Positions 17,653 through 25,262 of a stretch of 43,709 bases of DNA are shown here, one piece after another. The notes beneath the pieces were generated by a model, which was not told the DNA's origin, did not search any database, and worked only from the letters and a program-made list of their open reading frames with translations. The DNA comes from Clostridiales bacterium VE202-21. Lineage in GTDB: Bacteria > Bacillota > Clostridia > Lachnospirales > Lachnospiraceae. The stretch lies in assembly GCA_000509105.1 (NCBI GenBank), contig BAIF02000081.1:1-43709 (forward strand). The letters are read 5' to 3'. The position numbers were made by a program, and so were the translations under genes. Numbering within the stretch: the stretch's first letter is position 1; each line of letters opens with the position of its first letter.

Positions 17653-18027
17653 TCAGTCCTCCTTGTAAAATAATTCAAGAATATTAATGAGCTGTGACAG
17701 CGGGATACCGTTGCACCTTGCTATCCCGGCAGCTTCTTTGAGCTTTTCTTCCGCAATCCGCAGCTGTTCTTCTCTAATAAAGTCTTTGTTCCGGGCAGAG
17801 ACGAAAGTGCCTTTCCCGGGGATAGTTTCTATAAATCCATCCCTCTGGAGATCTTCGTAAGCATGCTGTGCGGTGATAACGCTGATGTGCAGGCTCTTAG
17901 CAAGCATACGCATAGAAGGCAGGGCATCCCCGGCCTTCAGCTGGCCGCTCATAATCATCCCTTTAATCTGGGATGTAATCTGCTCATAGATAGGCTTCCC
18001 CCCGCTGCTGCTGAGAATAATATCCAA
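17653..18027 (-). CDS. GntR-family regulator, YtrA subfamily
   Basis: A 124-residue protein: a winged helix-turn-helix (KPIYEQITSQIKGMIMSGQLKAGDALPSMRMLAKSL, then TAQHAYEDLQRDGFIETIPGKGTFV) followed by a short ~45-residue helical tail. This is the compact YtrA form that represses an adjacent ABC operon. I place the start at TTG 18027, seven bases after GGAAGGAGGG, which gives the usual YtrA opening DIILSSSGGKPIYEQI; a frame with an ATG at 18054 exists but lacks a site. It is transcribed from the promoter at 18136-18164, which contains two palindromes likely to be its own operators. Confidence 0.82.
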   Translation of the reverse strand: MDIILSSSGGKPIYEQITSQIKGMIMSGQLKAGDALPSMRMLAKSLHISVITAQHAYEDLQRDGFIETIPGKGTFVSARNKDFIREEQLRIAEEKLKEAAGIARCNGIPLSQLINILELFYKED

Positions 18028-18116
18028 ATGTAATCCCTCCTTCCCATAGAACATTATCTAATCATTAACCACTTATTTAGTTTAGAATTACAGTGCAGCC
18101 AAACACGTACTTAACT

Positions 18117-18164
18117 GTACTTATTGTATAAGTACACTATATACAAAAAGTATACTTTTGTCAA
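18117..18164 (-). promoter_or_regulatory. promoter with twin operators for the GntR-ABC operon
   Basis: On the minus strand TTGACA (18159-18164) and TATAGT (18136-18141) are exactly 17 bases apart. A 17-base palindrome CAAAAAGTATACTTTTG (18144-18160) fills the spacer, and a second, GTACTTATTGTATAAGTAC (18117-18135), directly follows the -10. Repressor binding to either would block RNA polymerase, consistent with YtrA-type autorepression. Confidence 0.72.
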
Positions 18165-18276
18165 TAAAATATTTAAAAAACTAACCGCAGCTAGAAAAGC
18201 CCCCATTCCTATCCCATCCGCAGCTCCGGTCAGTGCCGCCAAAATCCGAGCCCATCCCTTCCGACCGGATGCACCA

Positions 18277-18559
18277 GCTTACCGTGAGCCGGGAGATGCT
18301 GCGGGAAGTGCCTGTCCTGTTGGAAATGCATATGAGCGAGCTTAGCAGCAGTTAGAGGAAATCCGCAGAATCAGCCGGAAAAAAGCTGCTTTCAAAGCAG
18401 CTTTTTAAAACACCTGAGGCGCTTAATCATCAGATTAAGCGGTGAATGTGTTTGGTTCCGGCTGATTCTGCGGATTTCCTCTTACTGCTGCTTAGCACAG
18501 CGGGCTGTATTTCCAACAGGACAGGCACTTCCCGCAGCATCTCCCGGCTCATGGTAAGC
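18277..18559 (+). repeat. large palindromic element B (104-nt arms, structured core)
   Basis: The arms 18277-18380 and 18456-18559 are reverse complements at 92 of 104 positions with no gaps. Most mismatches cluster at arm positions 52-67, so the fold would have an outer stem of about 51 bp, an internal loop and an inner stem of about 37 bp. The 75-nt core has hairpin 1 (AAAAGCTGCTT with AAGCAGCTTTT) and hairpin 2 (CGCTTAATC with GATTAAGCG, loop ATCA). Hairpin 2 is flanked by CCTGAG and GGTGAATG inside an AAACAC/GTGTTT stem. It lies between the divergent GntR operon and spoVAD. Confidence 0.88.
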
Positions 18560-18566
18560 GTCCGAA

Positions 18567-18596
18567 TGAATAATATGGAAAAACCCTGGCATACTA
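18567..18596 (+). promoter_or_regulatory. sigma-G/F-like promoter of spoVAD
   Basis: TGAATA (18567-18572) and CATACTA (18590-18596) are 17 bases apart, matching the forespore consensus well. It starts eight bases after element B and lies about 45 bases before spoVAD. Confidence 0.65.
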
Positions 18597-18641
18597 ATCA
18601 TAAAAATCCAAGCAAATTATAAATGGAAACGAGGGAAAGAG

Positions 18642-19652
18642 ATGAATCAGGTAAAAGGCAGCCAGAGCATCGGCTTTGGAGAATCTCCTTATCTTATCAG
18701 CAGCGGCTCCGTAGTCGGAAGTAAGGAAGCGGAAGGGCCGCTTGCAAAATTATTTGATATGACAAACCAGGATGATCTTTTCGGAGCAAAGACCTGGGAA
18801 GAAGCAGAGAGCAATATGCAGAAAGAGGCGTGCGTACTTGCGTTGGGTAAAGCACATGTACCGCCGGAAAATGTGCGCTATCTGTTTGGAGGCGACCTTC
18901 TGCGACAGGGAATTGCGACTTCTATGGGGGTTGAGGCGCTACAGATTCCCATGTTCGGACTGTACGGAGCTTGTTCCACTTCAGGAGAAGCGCTGGCACT
19001 CAGCGCGATGAGCGTCGCAGCAGGGTATGGGGACTATATGCTGGCTGTCACATCCAGCCATTTCGGGAGCGCGGAAAAGGAATTCCGTTTTCCTCTGGGG
19101 TATGCGAACCAACGGCCATTATCCGCGCATTGGACTGTGACAGGGAGCGGCGCATTTCTGGTGGGCACCGAAAAAAGCCATATCCGCATCAGCGGGGTAA
19201 CCGTAGGTAAAATTGTGGATTATGGGCTAAAGGATTCCCAGAATATGGGTGCATGTATGGCGCCGGCTGCGGCAGACACCATTGCACAGAACCTGCAGGA
19301 TTTTGGCAGAAAAGTGGAAGATTACGACAGAATCATAACCGGAGATCTGGGTTACGTGGGGCAGGATATTCTGTTCGACCTGATGCAGGGAAAAGGTTAT
19401 GATATTAAGACAAAACATATGGACTGCGGCATGACAATCTATGACCAGCAGGCCCAGGACACCCATGCGGGGGGAAGCGGCTGCGGCTGTGCGGCAGTCA
19501 CTCTGGCGGCCTATATACTGCCAAAGGTGAAAAAAGGAGAGTGGAAGAGGATTCTGTTTGTTCCTACGGGAGCTCTGATGTCCACCGTCAGTTTTAACGA
19601 GGGAGCCAGCGTGCCCGGCATTGCCCATGCCATTGTGCTGGAACACTGTTAG
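18642..19652 (+). CDS. spoVAD: stage V sporulation protein AD
   Basis: A 336-residue thiolase-fold protein of the SpoVAD family, which binds dipicolinic acid at the spore inner membrane. Recognisable parts are KGSQSIGFGESPYLISSGSVVG at the start, YGACSTSGEALALSAM near residue 110, and GDLGYVGQDILFDLM and AGGSGCGCAAVTLAAYILPKVK in the C-terminal half. Length matches the usual ~338. ATG 18642 follows GAGGGAAAG. It has its own forespore promoter at 18567 and is followed by spoVAE. spoVAC, normally directly upstream, is 2.7 kb away on the other strand. Confidence 0.9.
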   Translation: MNQVKGSQSIGFGESPYLISSGSVVGSKEAEGPLAKLFDMTNQDDLFGAKTWEEAESNMQKEACVLALGKAHVPPENVRYLFGGDLLRQGIATSMGVEALQIPMFGLYGACSTSGEALALSAMSVAAGYGDYMLAVTSSHFGSAEKEFRFPLGYANQRPLSAHWTVTGSGAFLVGTEKSHIRISGVTVGKIVDYGLKDSQNMGACMAPAAADTIAQNLQDFGRKVEDYDRIITGDLGYVGQDILFDLMQGKGYDIKTKHMDCGMTIYDQQAQDTHAGGSGCGCAAVTLAAYILPKVKKGEWKRILFVPTGALMSTVSFNEGASVPGIAHAIVLEHC

Positions 19653-19706
19653 TTTAAAAGTAGCAGGGGCGTAACATAAGAAATTTCGCCCTCAAAGGAG
19701 GTTCTT

Positions 19707-20063
19707 ATGGATTATTTAAAAGCATTTTTAATAGGCGGTATTATTTGTGCAGTGGTGCAGATTCTGCTGGACCGCACAAAACTTATGCCCGGAAGGATTA
19801 TGGTTCTTCTCGTCTGTACCGGTGCTGTTCTGGGCTTCTTAAACATTTATGAGCCGTTCCAGAAGTTTGCGGGGGCAGGGGCAAGCGTTCCGCTGCTTGG
19901 TTTTGGAAACGTTCTCTGGCAGGGTGTGAAAGAAGCGGTAGATAAAAATGGGTTTCTGGGAGTATTTATGGGAGGTTTCAAGGCAAGCGCCGTTGGAATC
20001 TCTGCAGCTTTGATTTTTGGGTATATTGCATCCTTTATTTTTGAGCCGCGGATGAAAAAATAA
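19707..20063 (+). CDS. spoVAE: stage V sporulation protein AE
   Basis: A 118-residue membrane protein with SpoVAE features: YLKAFLIGGIICAVVQILLDRTKLMPGRIMV, then GAGASVPLLGFGNVLWQGVKEAVDKNGFLGVF and three to four hydrophobic segments. It resembles SpoVAC in fold (GAGA.VP..GF motif), as is known for the family. ATG 19707 follows AAAGGAGGTTC. It is cotranscribed with spoVAD, 54 bases apart, and completes the dipicolinate channel set found in this window. Confidence 0.9.
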   Translation: MDYLKAFLIGGIICAVVQILLDRTKLMPGRIMVLLVCTGAVLGFLNIYEPFQKFAGAGASVPLLGFGNVLWQGVKEAVDKNGFLGVFMGGFKASAVGISAALIFGYIASFIFEPRMKK

Positions 20064-20170
20064 AATCCATATAAAATATATGTAAAATTATGTTGTTTTT
20101 TGTAAATGATAATGTTATCGTAATAATGCGGGAAAATTTAGAATAGCAGTATATTTTTAGGAGGAAACGT

Positions 20171-21809
20171 ATGAATTACGTAAGCATTATTATCCCTTTT
20201 GTCGGGGGCCTTGGCATGTTTATATATGGAATGCAGATTATGGCCCAGGGGCTTGAGAATGCCGCCGGCAGTAAGATGAAGACATTATTGGAAGCACTGA
20301 CAAAGAATAAGTTTTTTGGTGTTCTGCTCGGTGCTTTTATTACGGCCGTTATTCAGAGCTCTTCAGCGACAACGGTCATGGTTGTCGGTTTTGTGAATGC
20401 GGGGATTATGAATCTGACCCAGGCAATGGGAGTGATTATGGGTGCCAATATCGGTACGACCGTTACCGGCTGGCTTGTATCCAGTGTGGAGTGGGCGAAG
20501 TTTTTAAGTCCGGGAAATCTGGCGCCGATCGCAATCATGCTTGGTGTGATCGTGATGCTGACAGGGACAAGGCGTTCGACAAAAGATGTCTCCAGCATTA
20601 TCATAGGATTTGGTCTGTTGTTTGTCGGCATCACGACGATGTCATCGGCAGTATCTCCGCTTCAGGAATCAGAGGGATTCCGTAATATCTTTGTAACGCT
20701 TGGACATAATCCGTTTCTTGGAATTATTGCAGGAGCGGTGGTTACGGCGATTATCCAAAGTTCTTCCGCCTCTGTTGGTATTCTGCAGAGTCTCGCGGCG
20801 GCGGGGCTGGTTCCGTTCAATGCTGCGGTTTACATTATCATGGGACAGAACATCGGTACCTGTGTCACAGCTATCATGTCCAGTATCGGTGCCAAAAAGA
20901 CGGCGAAGACAGCGGCGGTTATGCACCTTTTATTTAATATTATAGGAACCGTGCTCTTCAGTGTTGTTGCGATCATATTTTTCAAGGTGATCTACGAATG
21001 CGGGAGGCGGCATTATTACACAGACAGAGATCAGTACGGTGCATACCATCTTTAATATTGGAACAACTGTCCTTCTCTTCCCGGTTTCGGACTGGATCAT
21101 TAAACTGGCCAAGAAGATGGAAAAGGAAGACGACAGAGAGGTGGACGAGAGCCGTGTACTTTTGGACGACAGAATCCTGGAGACACCAGGGATTGCACTG
21201 CAGTCAGCAGTCAGCGAGGTTGTCCGTATGGGAACCATCGTAAAGGGGACATTGGAAAAGTCCAGGAATGTTATGTTTACAAAAGACTACCAGGAGATTC
21301 TGGATATTAAAGAGGAAGAAAATGTGGTGGACAGGCTGTGCAGCGGCATCACGGATTATGTCATCAAGATCAGCGCGCTGTCCATTAATGAGAAAGAGCA
21401 CCAGCACATTGCGAGTATCCTGCAGACCCTGTCAGATATTGAGCGTATCAGTGATTACTGCGAAAATATTTCAGAATTTGCTGAGACACTGCAGGAAAGA
21501 AAGGCAGAATTTTCCGAAATCGGCACTGCTGAGCTCAGAGAGATGATCAATGTCTGTATCGATAGCTATGTATATGCAATTGAGGCATTTGAGGAAAACA
21601 GCAAAGAGAAGGCAATGAAGGTGATAGAGAAGGAGAGTCAGGCAGATGATCTGGAGATCCGCCTGCGCAGCGAGCATATGAAACGTCTTGCCACGAACCA
21701 GTGCAATACGGATGCGGGAATTGTATATCTGGACGCACTTGTGTGTCTGGAACGTATCTCTGACCATTCCAGAAATATTGCAGAAGAAGTACTTACAGTA
21801 GCTAATTAA
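20171..21809 (+). CDS. Na/Pi cotransporter with PhoU-like domain (one-base frameshift)
   Basis: The first part (20171 to about 21000) has the paired Na/Pi repeats: AVIQSSSATTVMVVGFVNAG with GANIGTT, and AIIQSSSASVGILQSLAAAG with GQNIGTC. The frame is lost at the GGG of 21002-21004. Removing one G continues through GGGIITQTEISTVHTIFNIGTT, more membrane helices and a C-terminal PhoU-like helical domain (about the last 200 residues) to TAA 21807-21809. The repaired protein is 545 residues, normal for the NptA/YjbB family. As read it would end at 21055, mid-protein. It imports or balances phosphate using the sodium gradient. ATG 20171 follows AGGAGGAAAC. It stands alone, ended by the terminator at 21864. 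Confidence 0.85.
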
Positions 21810-21863
21810 TCCACAGGGACTGCTGCGCGAACCGCTGAATGCGGTGAGCCGGCAGTCCTTTAA

Positions 21864-21901
21864 AGTAACAGTTCAGGCATGTCTGACCTGTTACTCTTTT
21901 T
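21864..21901 (+). terminator. terminator of the Na/Pi cotransporter gene
   Basis: AGTAACAG (21864-21871) and CTGTTACT (21888-21895) pair, with an inner TCAG/CTGA stem and a CTTTTT tail. The left arm belongs to the 15-base repeat AAAGTAACAGTTCAG (21862-21876), also present at 14141. Another stem, GGACTGC with GCAGTCC (about 21827-21859), precedes it. Confidence 0.7.
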
Positions 21902-21995
21902 ATGATATAGGAAATTCCTCTGGGAGGATGCACACGCCGCGATAAGGTATATAGCCGCAAAGCGGTGTGTGCAAGCCCCTCATGAGTGAGGGGGT

Positions 21996-22026
21996 GGGAA
22001 GCCCATGTGGGCTTGCCCGCTTTTTT
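21996..22026 (+). terminator. second plus-strand hairpin terminator
   Basis: GGGAAGCCCA (21996-22005) pairs with TGGGCTTGCCC (22008-22018), with one bulge, followed by GCTTTTTTC. It would stop read-through into the convergent UroD gene. Confidence 0.55.
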
Positions 22027-22030
22027 CCTC

Positions 22031-22061
22031 AAAAAGGCCCGGTAAAACTACGCCGGGCCTT
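22031..22061 (-). terminator. terminator of the minus-strand UroD gene
   Basis: AAGGCCCGG (22034-22042) pairs perfectly with CCGGGCCTT (22053-22061); on the minus strand the hairpin is followed by TTTTTGAGG. The gene ends 14 bases before it at 22075. Confidence 0.7.
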
Positions 22062-22074
22062 CTGTTATCTATGT

Positions 22075-23112
22075 TTAAGGTTTCAGTGCTTCGTCCAGCA
22101 TTGCCGCTATATTTTCCGGCGGAACATCATCGAGAATCGTTCCCTGGCTCGGTGAGAGAACCAGTCCGGTTGGAAAGATTTCACGAAGTTGTCGTACCTT
22201 AGCCCTTACTTCCTCAGGGGTGCCGTTTGGAAGCAATTCCTGTATATCTATTCCACCGCAGAAAGAGACGCTTTCCCCATAGGCATCTTTAATCCGGCGC
22301 GGATCCATTCCGACGGCCGTAGCCTGAAGCGGATGGATAAAATCGGCTCCCGCTTCAATGAGTTCCGGCATAGCGTCGAATATGGCTCCGCAGGAGTGAT
22401 AGATGACCTTGACTCCATAGCTGTGAGCCTGCTCAATAATCTTTTTCGCTCCCGGCATAACAAAATCATGAATCATTTCCCGGGACAGCATAAGCCCTTG
22501 CTGGCTCCCAAAGTCATTGGCAATTATAATGGCATCCAGCATTCCCTTTGTGGACTCATAAACCACTTCATTGGCTTTCAAGTAGAAATCCACAATTTTA
22601 TCGTCTACAGCCATATAAATCTCCGGATTGCAGACCATATTCATCAGCGCGGTCTCCATGCCGAATGCGGCGCATGTATCCTGGAAATGTGCGCTCCATA
22701 CCTGTGCAAGGGTGGCGCGTCCTTCCGGCGCCATTGCACAGCGGCGCTTTACTTCCTCCGCATCAATATACTTTCTTGGGTCCGGCCAGTCGAAAAAATC
22801 CAGATCCGATATCTCCTGCGCAGCTTTAAAACAGCCGTCGGCCGTCAGGGTCCGGTGGTCCGGATCTACATTCGAGCCATTTCTATACCAGTCGAATGCG
22901 GCTGCTATGCTGGTGGCATAGCCGGAATCATAAGGAATGTCAAAAGCATACACATCATCGCCTGCTTTGACCTGCAGTTCGTGCCAGTTGGATACGCCGA
23001 AATACCGGCAGAGGATATTCATTTCCTCTCCGATTGGCGCACTCATCCATATGGGTGGTCTGTCTAAAGGCTGCCTTGCTGCGGCAGCAAGAAAACGTTC
23101 TTTTCCTGTCAT
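22075..23112 (-). CDS. UroD-family protein (MtaA-like), second copy
   Basis: A 345-residue protein of the same superfamily as the gene at 8818, opening TGKERFLAAAARQPLDRPPIWM. The zinc triad is complete: His239 and Cys241 in IYHSCGAI and Cys285 in FCGGIDIQ. It is also clearly distinct from HemE. The start is ATG 23112, eight bases after AAAGGAG; an earlier ATG at 23184 lacks a site. It diverges from an AraC regulator at 23311, which probably controls it. No corrinoid protein or transporter lies next to it. Substrate unknown; methyl transfer is the family-level expectation. Confidence 0.78.
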   Translation of the reverse strand: MTGKERFLAAAARQPLDRPPIWMSAPIGEEMNILCRYFGVSNWHELQVKAGDDVYAFDIPYDSGYATSIAAAFDWYRNGSNVDPDHRTLTADGCFKAAQEISDLDFFDWPDPRKYIDAEEVKRRCAMAPEGRATLAQVWSAHFQDTCAAFGMETALMNMVCNPEIYMAVDDKIVDFYLKANEVVYESTKGMLDAIIIANDFGSQQGLMLSREMIHDFVMPGAKKIIEQAHSYGVKVIYHSCGAIFDAMPELIEAGADFIHPLQATAVGMDPRRIKDAYGESVSFCGGIDIQELLPNGTPEEVRAKVRQLREIFPTGLVLSPSQGTILDDVPPENIAAMLDEALKP

Positions 23113-23235
23113 TTTTAAATCTCCTTTCGTTAGAGTACGGAACTCCTTTAAACTAATATTAAAAAAAATCCAGGCGGTATACAAGGCACCGGAAAATATT
23201 GAAATAGTATGAGAGTATTATTTCTCAGTAAAAAA

Positions 23236-23264
23236 TTGACGTGATTTTCATTATTATTTATAAT
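23236..23264 (+). promoter_or_regulatory. sigma-A promoter of the AraC gene
   Basis: TTGACG (23236-23241) and TATAAT (23259-23264) are 17 bases apart, about 46 bases before the GTG start. Confidence 0.7.
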
Positions 23265-23310
23265 AAGATAGTACAAAAATTAAAATGAGCCAAAGACAGG
23301 AGATGAGGCT

Positions 23311-24216
23311 GTGGAATATATAAAAGACGCCCCTTTTGCAAATATATTTGTATGTAACGGCGATATAGATTTTCATGACTATTATTATATATCGCCGTTC
23401 AAGGAGATCGAGGACAGTATTTATTATTGTGTCAACAGAACGGGAATTGAATCCCGAGTACCCAGCCTGTTCTTTGTAGAACGGGACAGTACTATGAGCT
23501 ACTGCGAGGTGTTCTGCATTTTTTCGGGAAAGGGAAGGCTGACTTTCAGGGGCAATACTTACGAGCTGGGTAAAAACCAAGTAATTGTACTTCCTGCAGG
23601 GGAAGAACATTCATATGGAAGCGATGAGGCGGAGCCATTGGGAATGTCGTGGGTAGAATTCTACGGGGGTGACAGCAGAAGGCTGACGCGCCACATTGTA
23701 GACACACAGGGCCCTGTGATCGAAGGAATGATATTTTCAGATGCATCTGCAGCATTGGGAATATTACAGCAGAAACTAATGATTGATGAGCGCCAGAATG
23801 TCTCCCTGGAGATCTACCGCCTGCTTCTGGAGATTTTAAAAAATGAGAGGCGTTACGCAATGGCCGAGATTTCCCAGGATGTAAAAGCAAATTTTTCCCG
23901 CGTAGAGGCCTACATAGATGCCCATCTAAGGGATAGGATTACAAACAGCCAGCTGGCTGACGTCTGCGGGATCAGCCTTCCCTATTTTATCAAACAGTTC
24001 AAGGCCATTTACCGGATGACGCCCCAGGAATTCGTAATGAACAGAAGACTGAGGAAAGGCAGGCAGATGCTGATGCAGACAGGACTGCCGGTCGACGAAA
24101 TCTCGGAAATGCTGGGCTTTTGCAATACAAGCCATTTCATACGCCGCTTCAGAGAAAAAGAAAAAATGACTCCGGCGCAGTACAGGGGTGCTTATCGGAT
24201 TGAACAGGGGCTGTAG
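23311..24216 (+). CDS. AraC-family transcriptional regulator
   Basis: A 301-residue regulator: an N-terminal cupin sensor (about residues 20-150, with GKGRLTFRGNTYELGKNQVIVLPAGEEHSY) and a C-terminal double helix-turn-helix (about 195-295, with NSQLADVCGISLPYFIKQFKAIYRMTPQEFVMNRRL and EISEMLGFCNTSHFIRRFREKEKMTPAQYR). The start is GTG 23311, seven bases after AGGAG. It is divergent from the UroD gene at 23112, 198 bases away, the usual arrangement for a regulator and its target. The inducer is unknown, though the cupin sensor suggests a small sugar-like molecule. Confidence 0.85.
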   Translation: MEYIKDAPFANIFVCNGDIDFHDYYYISPFKEIEDSIYYCVNRTGIESRVPSLFFVERDSTMSYCEVFCIFSGKGRLTFRGNTYELGKNQVIVLPAGEEHSYGSDEAEPLGMSWVEFYGGDSRRLTRHIVDTQGPVIEGMIFSDASAALGILQQKLMIDERQNVSLEIYRLLLEILKNERRYAMAEISQDVKANFSRVEAYIDAHLRDRITNSQLADVCGISLPYFIKQFKAIYRMTPQEFVMNRRLRKGRQMLMQTGLPVDEISEMLGFCNTSHFIRRFREKEKMTPAQYRGAYRIEQGL

Positions 24217-24542
24217 TATCGTGGACGATGAGAACCGGGAAGGCTCTTCAGTGAGAGGATTCGCAGGAGTGGGGATAAGTATCTTTTTTATTGTGTATTG
24301 TTCCCATAAATCGAAAGACTATGGCGCAGTGGATAAAATATTTGTTAAACTCTAAAATATTGTCCCTTTATATTCAGCTGGGAGTGATTAAAAACATCGG
24401 ATTAACAACTCCGTGTTTTCCAGTGCTCTGCCCAGCTGACAAAGGGGGAGAAGACAGAAGTTGCATGTCCGCACACTTCTTTTATTTTACTATTAATCCC
24501 TTTGAAGACAAGGCTGTTTGTTATATTTTGCTATTGTATGGC
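24217..24542. other. gene-free stretch of 326 bases
   Basis: AT-rich DNA after the AraC gene. I see only a plus-strand terminator at 24456 and no convincing ORF, promoter or RNA. Confidence 0.5.
24456..24486 (+). terminator. intrinsic terminator, plus strand
   Basis: AGAAGTTGC (24456-24464) pairs with GCA-C-ACTTCT (24471-24480; one bulged C), followed by TTTATTTT. It could end the AraC transcript. Confidence 0.5.
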
Positions 24543-24956
24543 TTATTTGGATATCATGGGATTTAATTTGTTATACAGCCTTAAGGTCTTGGCTTCGTTT
24601 GTAATCTCGAAAAGAAGTGTCTGTTTGAAATCGTAAAAGATTATCATAAAGTAACGGTGTTTATCACCATCACCAATCAGATCCCGGAGAGCTTCTATTA
24701 CTATCCCATGAACCACTATTTCACCGTGAACATTTATTTTTTTATTTACAATCTGGTTTTCCGAACCCATGTAGATATTTTTAATTCTGCTCGCTGGCAG
24801 AGTATATAATGATGTATCACTGCCCCTGTCTTTTACTGTCAGAACTTGTCCGGATATACCCAGTGTCACTGTTGTTCCCCTGCTGACGGACGGTATTCCA
24901 TCTAACATAATAAGATCTGCCTCTGGATCTTTATTGCTGCTGCTGAATAATCCCAT
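24543..24956 (-). CDS. hypothetical protein, 137 residues
   Basis: I do not recognise this protein. It has no signal peptide or membrane helix. The sequence alternates short beta-like segments (GTTVTLGISGQVLTVKDRG, SRIKNIYMGSENQIV, KINVHGEIVVHGIVIEAL) and ends in an amphipathic stretch (TNEAKTLRLYNKLN). That pattern could suit a PH-like or other small beta domain, but this is a guess. ATG 24956 has AAGGAG nine bases upstream. It stands alone between the AraC and pst genes on the minus strand. Confidence 0.7.
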   Translation of the reverse strand: MGLFSSSNKDPEADLIMLDGIPSVSRGTTVTLGISGQVLTVKDRGSDTSLYTLPASRIKNIYMGSENQIVNKKINVHGEIVVHGIVIEALRDLIGDGDKHRYFMIIFYDFKQTLLFEITNEAKTLRLYNKLNPMISK

Positions 24957-25127
24957 AATACTTTTCTCCTTAAAGTTAAATTGAGAAAGACTGCTGTCTG
25001 TTATTTGAGTATCTTCAATTGTTATTTCTCAGATGTTTTGTTTATTACTATCCTTTATTATATAATACAACGCGCTAAATGTCAGCGAAATTCGTTCACT
25101 GAATAAATATTTTTTGCTGTCATGCAC

Positions 25128-25167
25128 TTAACAAGGATTTAACATTATGATGATTTCAAACTTTACA
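25128..25167 (+). promoter_or_regulatory. candidate Pho box before pstS
   Basis: TTAACA at 25128-25133 and again at 25139-25144 repeat with an 11-base period. A weak third lies at 25150 and TTTACA at 25162-25167. Tandem TTAACA-like hexamers at 11-base spacing are the binding pattern of PhoP/PhoB regulators. Position, 100-135 bases before pstS, and the response regulator in the same operon support the call. Confidence 0.55.
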
Positions 25168-25262
25168 TTGATTTTATATGATTGCATTGTGAAGAAAATG
25201 GTTCAAGTAAATGTCGGGTATTTGCCCGAAGATTATTTTAAAATGTAAAGGAGAATTGTGAA

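Noticed and set aside
18124..18345. 73-residue ORF across the GntR promoter and element B
   Set aside because: It covers a convincing promoter with operators and one palindrome arm; coding is unlikely.
22189..23067. 292-residue ORF antisense to the second UroD gene
   Set aside because: Opposite strand has the complete UroD protein with its zinc triad; the antisense frame has none.
24291..24566. 91-residue ORF after the AraC gene
   Set aside because: No ribosome-binding site, runs through a terminator hairpin and overlaps the end of the minus-strand gene.
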